Shown one piece after another: positions 63,311 through 64,000 of a DNA stretch of 64,000 nt. The stretch's first letter is position 1. Each line of letters starts with the position of its first letter. The translations under genes were made by a program, and so were the position numbers. Source of the stretch: Sipunculus nudus (taxonomy: Eukaryota > Annelida > Sipuncula > Golfingiida > Sipunculidae); assembly GCA_026874595.1 (NCBI GenBank), contig CM049316.1, positions 57,917,676 through 57,981,675 of the forward strand, read 5' to 3'. Under the pieces are notes generated by a model. The model saw nothing but the letters and a program-made list of their open reading frames with translations, searched no databases and was not told the DNA's origin.

Positions 63311-63346
63311 GGGGAGGGGGGGGGGGCGGGGGGGGGGGGGAGGGGG
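63311..63346 (+). repeat. Interrupted G tract in intron 2 of the right gene
   Basis: A 36-base run of G with three interruptions (A, C, A), downstream of the donor at 63237. It produces glycine- or proline-rich pseudo-frames. Confidence 0.9.
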
Positions 63347-64000
63347 TTCCCTATTGGGGGATGCACGCAAAACCGTGTTTGCATTCACTTATTCGAGCCA
63401 TATTCCCAGGTTCATTCGTGCATAATGACATAAGTACATTTGTGTATTTTGCTTGATGACGTTACTGAATCTGGATCATATACCGGATCCACACCAAAAT
63501 AAAAGAGACTTCATAGACGAAATTTCATGAGGTTCCGATCAGGATTGTTTGAGTATGAACAAACACACAAATACACACACATACAAACACACGTACAACA
63601 CACACAAAAACACACACTCACGCATTACCTCATAAAGGAGGGAAAAAAACTGCTCAGTCCCACTTTTTATTGTCCGACATCATAATTCGACATGATATTT
63701 TGACATTGCATTTACCACATCTTCAGAGATAGTGGGTGTCTGTGATTTGCTTTCGACAATAACAATTTATCAGTAACATACATGGCAAAGAGAGTATTTC
63801 TAGAACGGATCACACAAAGGCACGTTCAGATCATTTTTATCTTAATATTGTGTCCAAAGAATTAGAAAATTCCATTCTAATACCAATCGTTTGAACTTTC
63901 AGCTGTTACACAACGATATACATATGATATTATATAAATAGTAGAATCTGGAATATCCGAATACATTGAGGGACTTAGAATTTGTTCGGATATTTGAGGT
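63347..64000. other. Intron of the right gene up to the window edge
   Basis: AT-rich with an ACACACAA-type stretch at 63560-63620. No further exon with matching phase 0 could be supported before the end of the window. Confidence 0.4.

Noticed and set aside
63068..63388. 106-codon - strand frame opposite the signal-peptide exon
   Set aside because: It is the antisense shadow of the + strand exon at 63136-63236 and of a G tract, and lacks splice or start context.

Overview
This is eukaryotic, AT-rich, intron-rich genomic DNA from a metazoan. A bivalve mollusc is my best guess, because the window is dominated by non-autonomous rolling-circle-like repeats that enclose tandem modules, an architecture described for bivalve repeats. 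That taxonomic call is inference. There is no operon, no CRISPR array, no rRNA and no intact transposase or reverse transcriptase. Almost every short open frame is chance or repeat-derived.

Genes. (1) Left, + strand: the 3' end of an unidentified gene. An exon at 1909-2047 can be spliced in frame to either of two alternative terminal exons, 7327-7366 (acidic Ser/Asp/Glu tail) or 12024-12099 (a different 24-residue tail). (2) Centre, - strand, convergent with the first: a complete five-coding-exon UNC-93 family membrane protein (33713 down to 18017). All exon phases agree and the deduced protein is 627 residues. (3) Right, + strand: the 5' end of a gene for a protein with a signal peptide (ATG at 62323, second exon 63136-63236). 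It continues off the window, and a perfect CLEAR/E-box palindrome lies about 80 bases upstream of its ATG.

Repeats. Introns 3 and 4 of the UNC-93 gene and most of 34-55 kb are transposon-derived. Three families with shared ends but different cores (here A, B and C) start with CAAG(T/G)GACCCATGGGTCA and end with a hairpin followed by CTAA. They are nested: B1 in A1, B2 in A2, C2 in A2, and B3 in C2. Each of these four insertions has an uninterrupted paralogous copy elsewhere in the window, so the element boundaries can be read directly. A second type (D) has the ends of a canonical Helitron: 5' TC, 3' hairpin, 11 bases, CTAG, inserted between A and T. D3 sits inside C2. The cores are tandem modules of about 337, 280, 190 or 140 bp, many starting at the same 12-bp palindrome GGTGGCGCCACC. 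Several families carry perfect nuclear-receptor DR1 motifs. Other elements are an 848-bp hAT-type element with an 8-bp target duplication, a 400-bp MITE in intron 4, a tRNA-derived SINE, a foldback element, and a 33-bp minisatellite whose first unit contains the 5' splice site of UNC-93 intron 3.

Layout: 1-12.1 kb left gene tail; 12.1-18 kb its flank plus the UNC-93 3' UTR; 18-33.7 kb UNC-93 gene; 34.2-55.2 kb nested repeat block; 55.2-59.3 kb hAT element, simple repeats and a small CpG-richer island; 59.3-62.2 kb quiet AT-rich DNA; 62.2-64 kb start of the secreted-protein gene.
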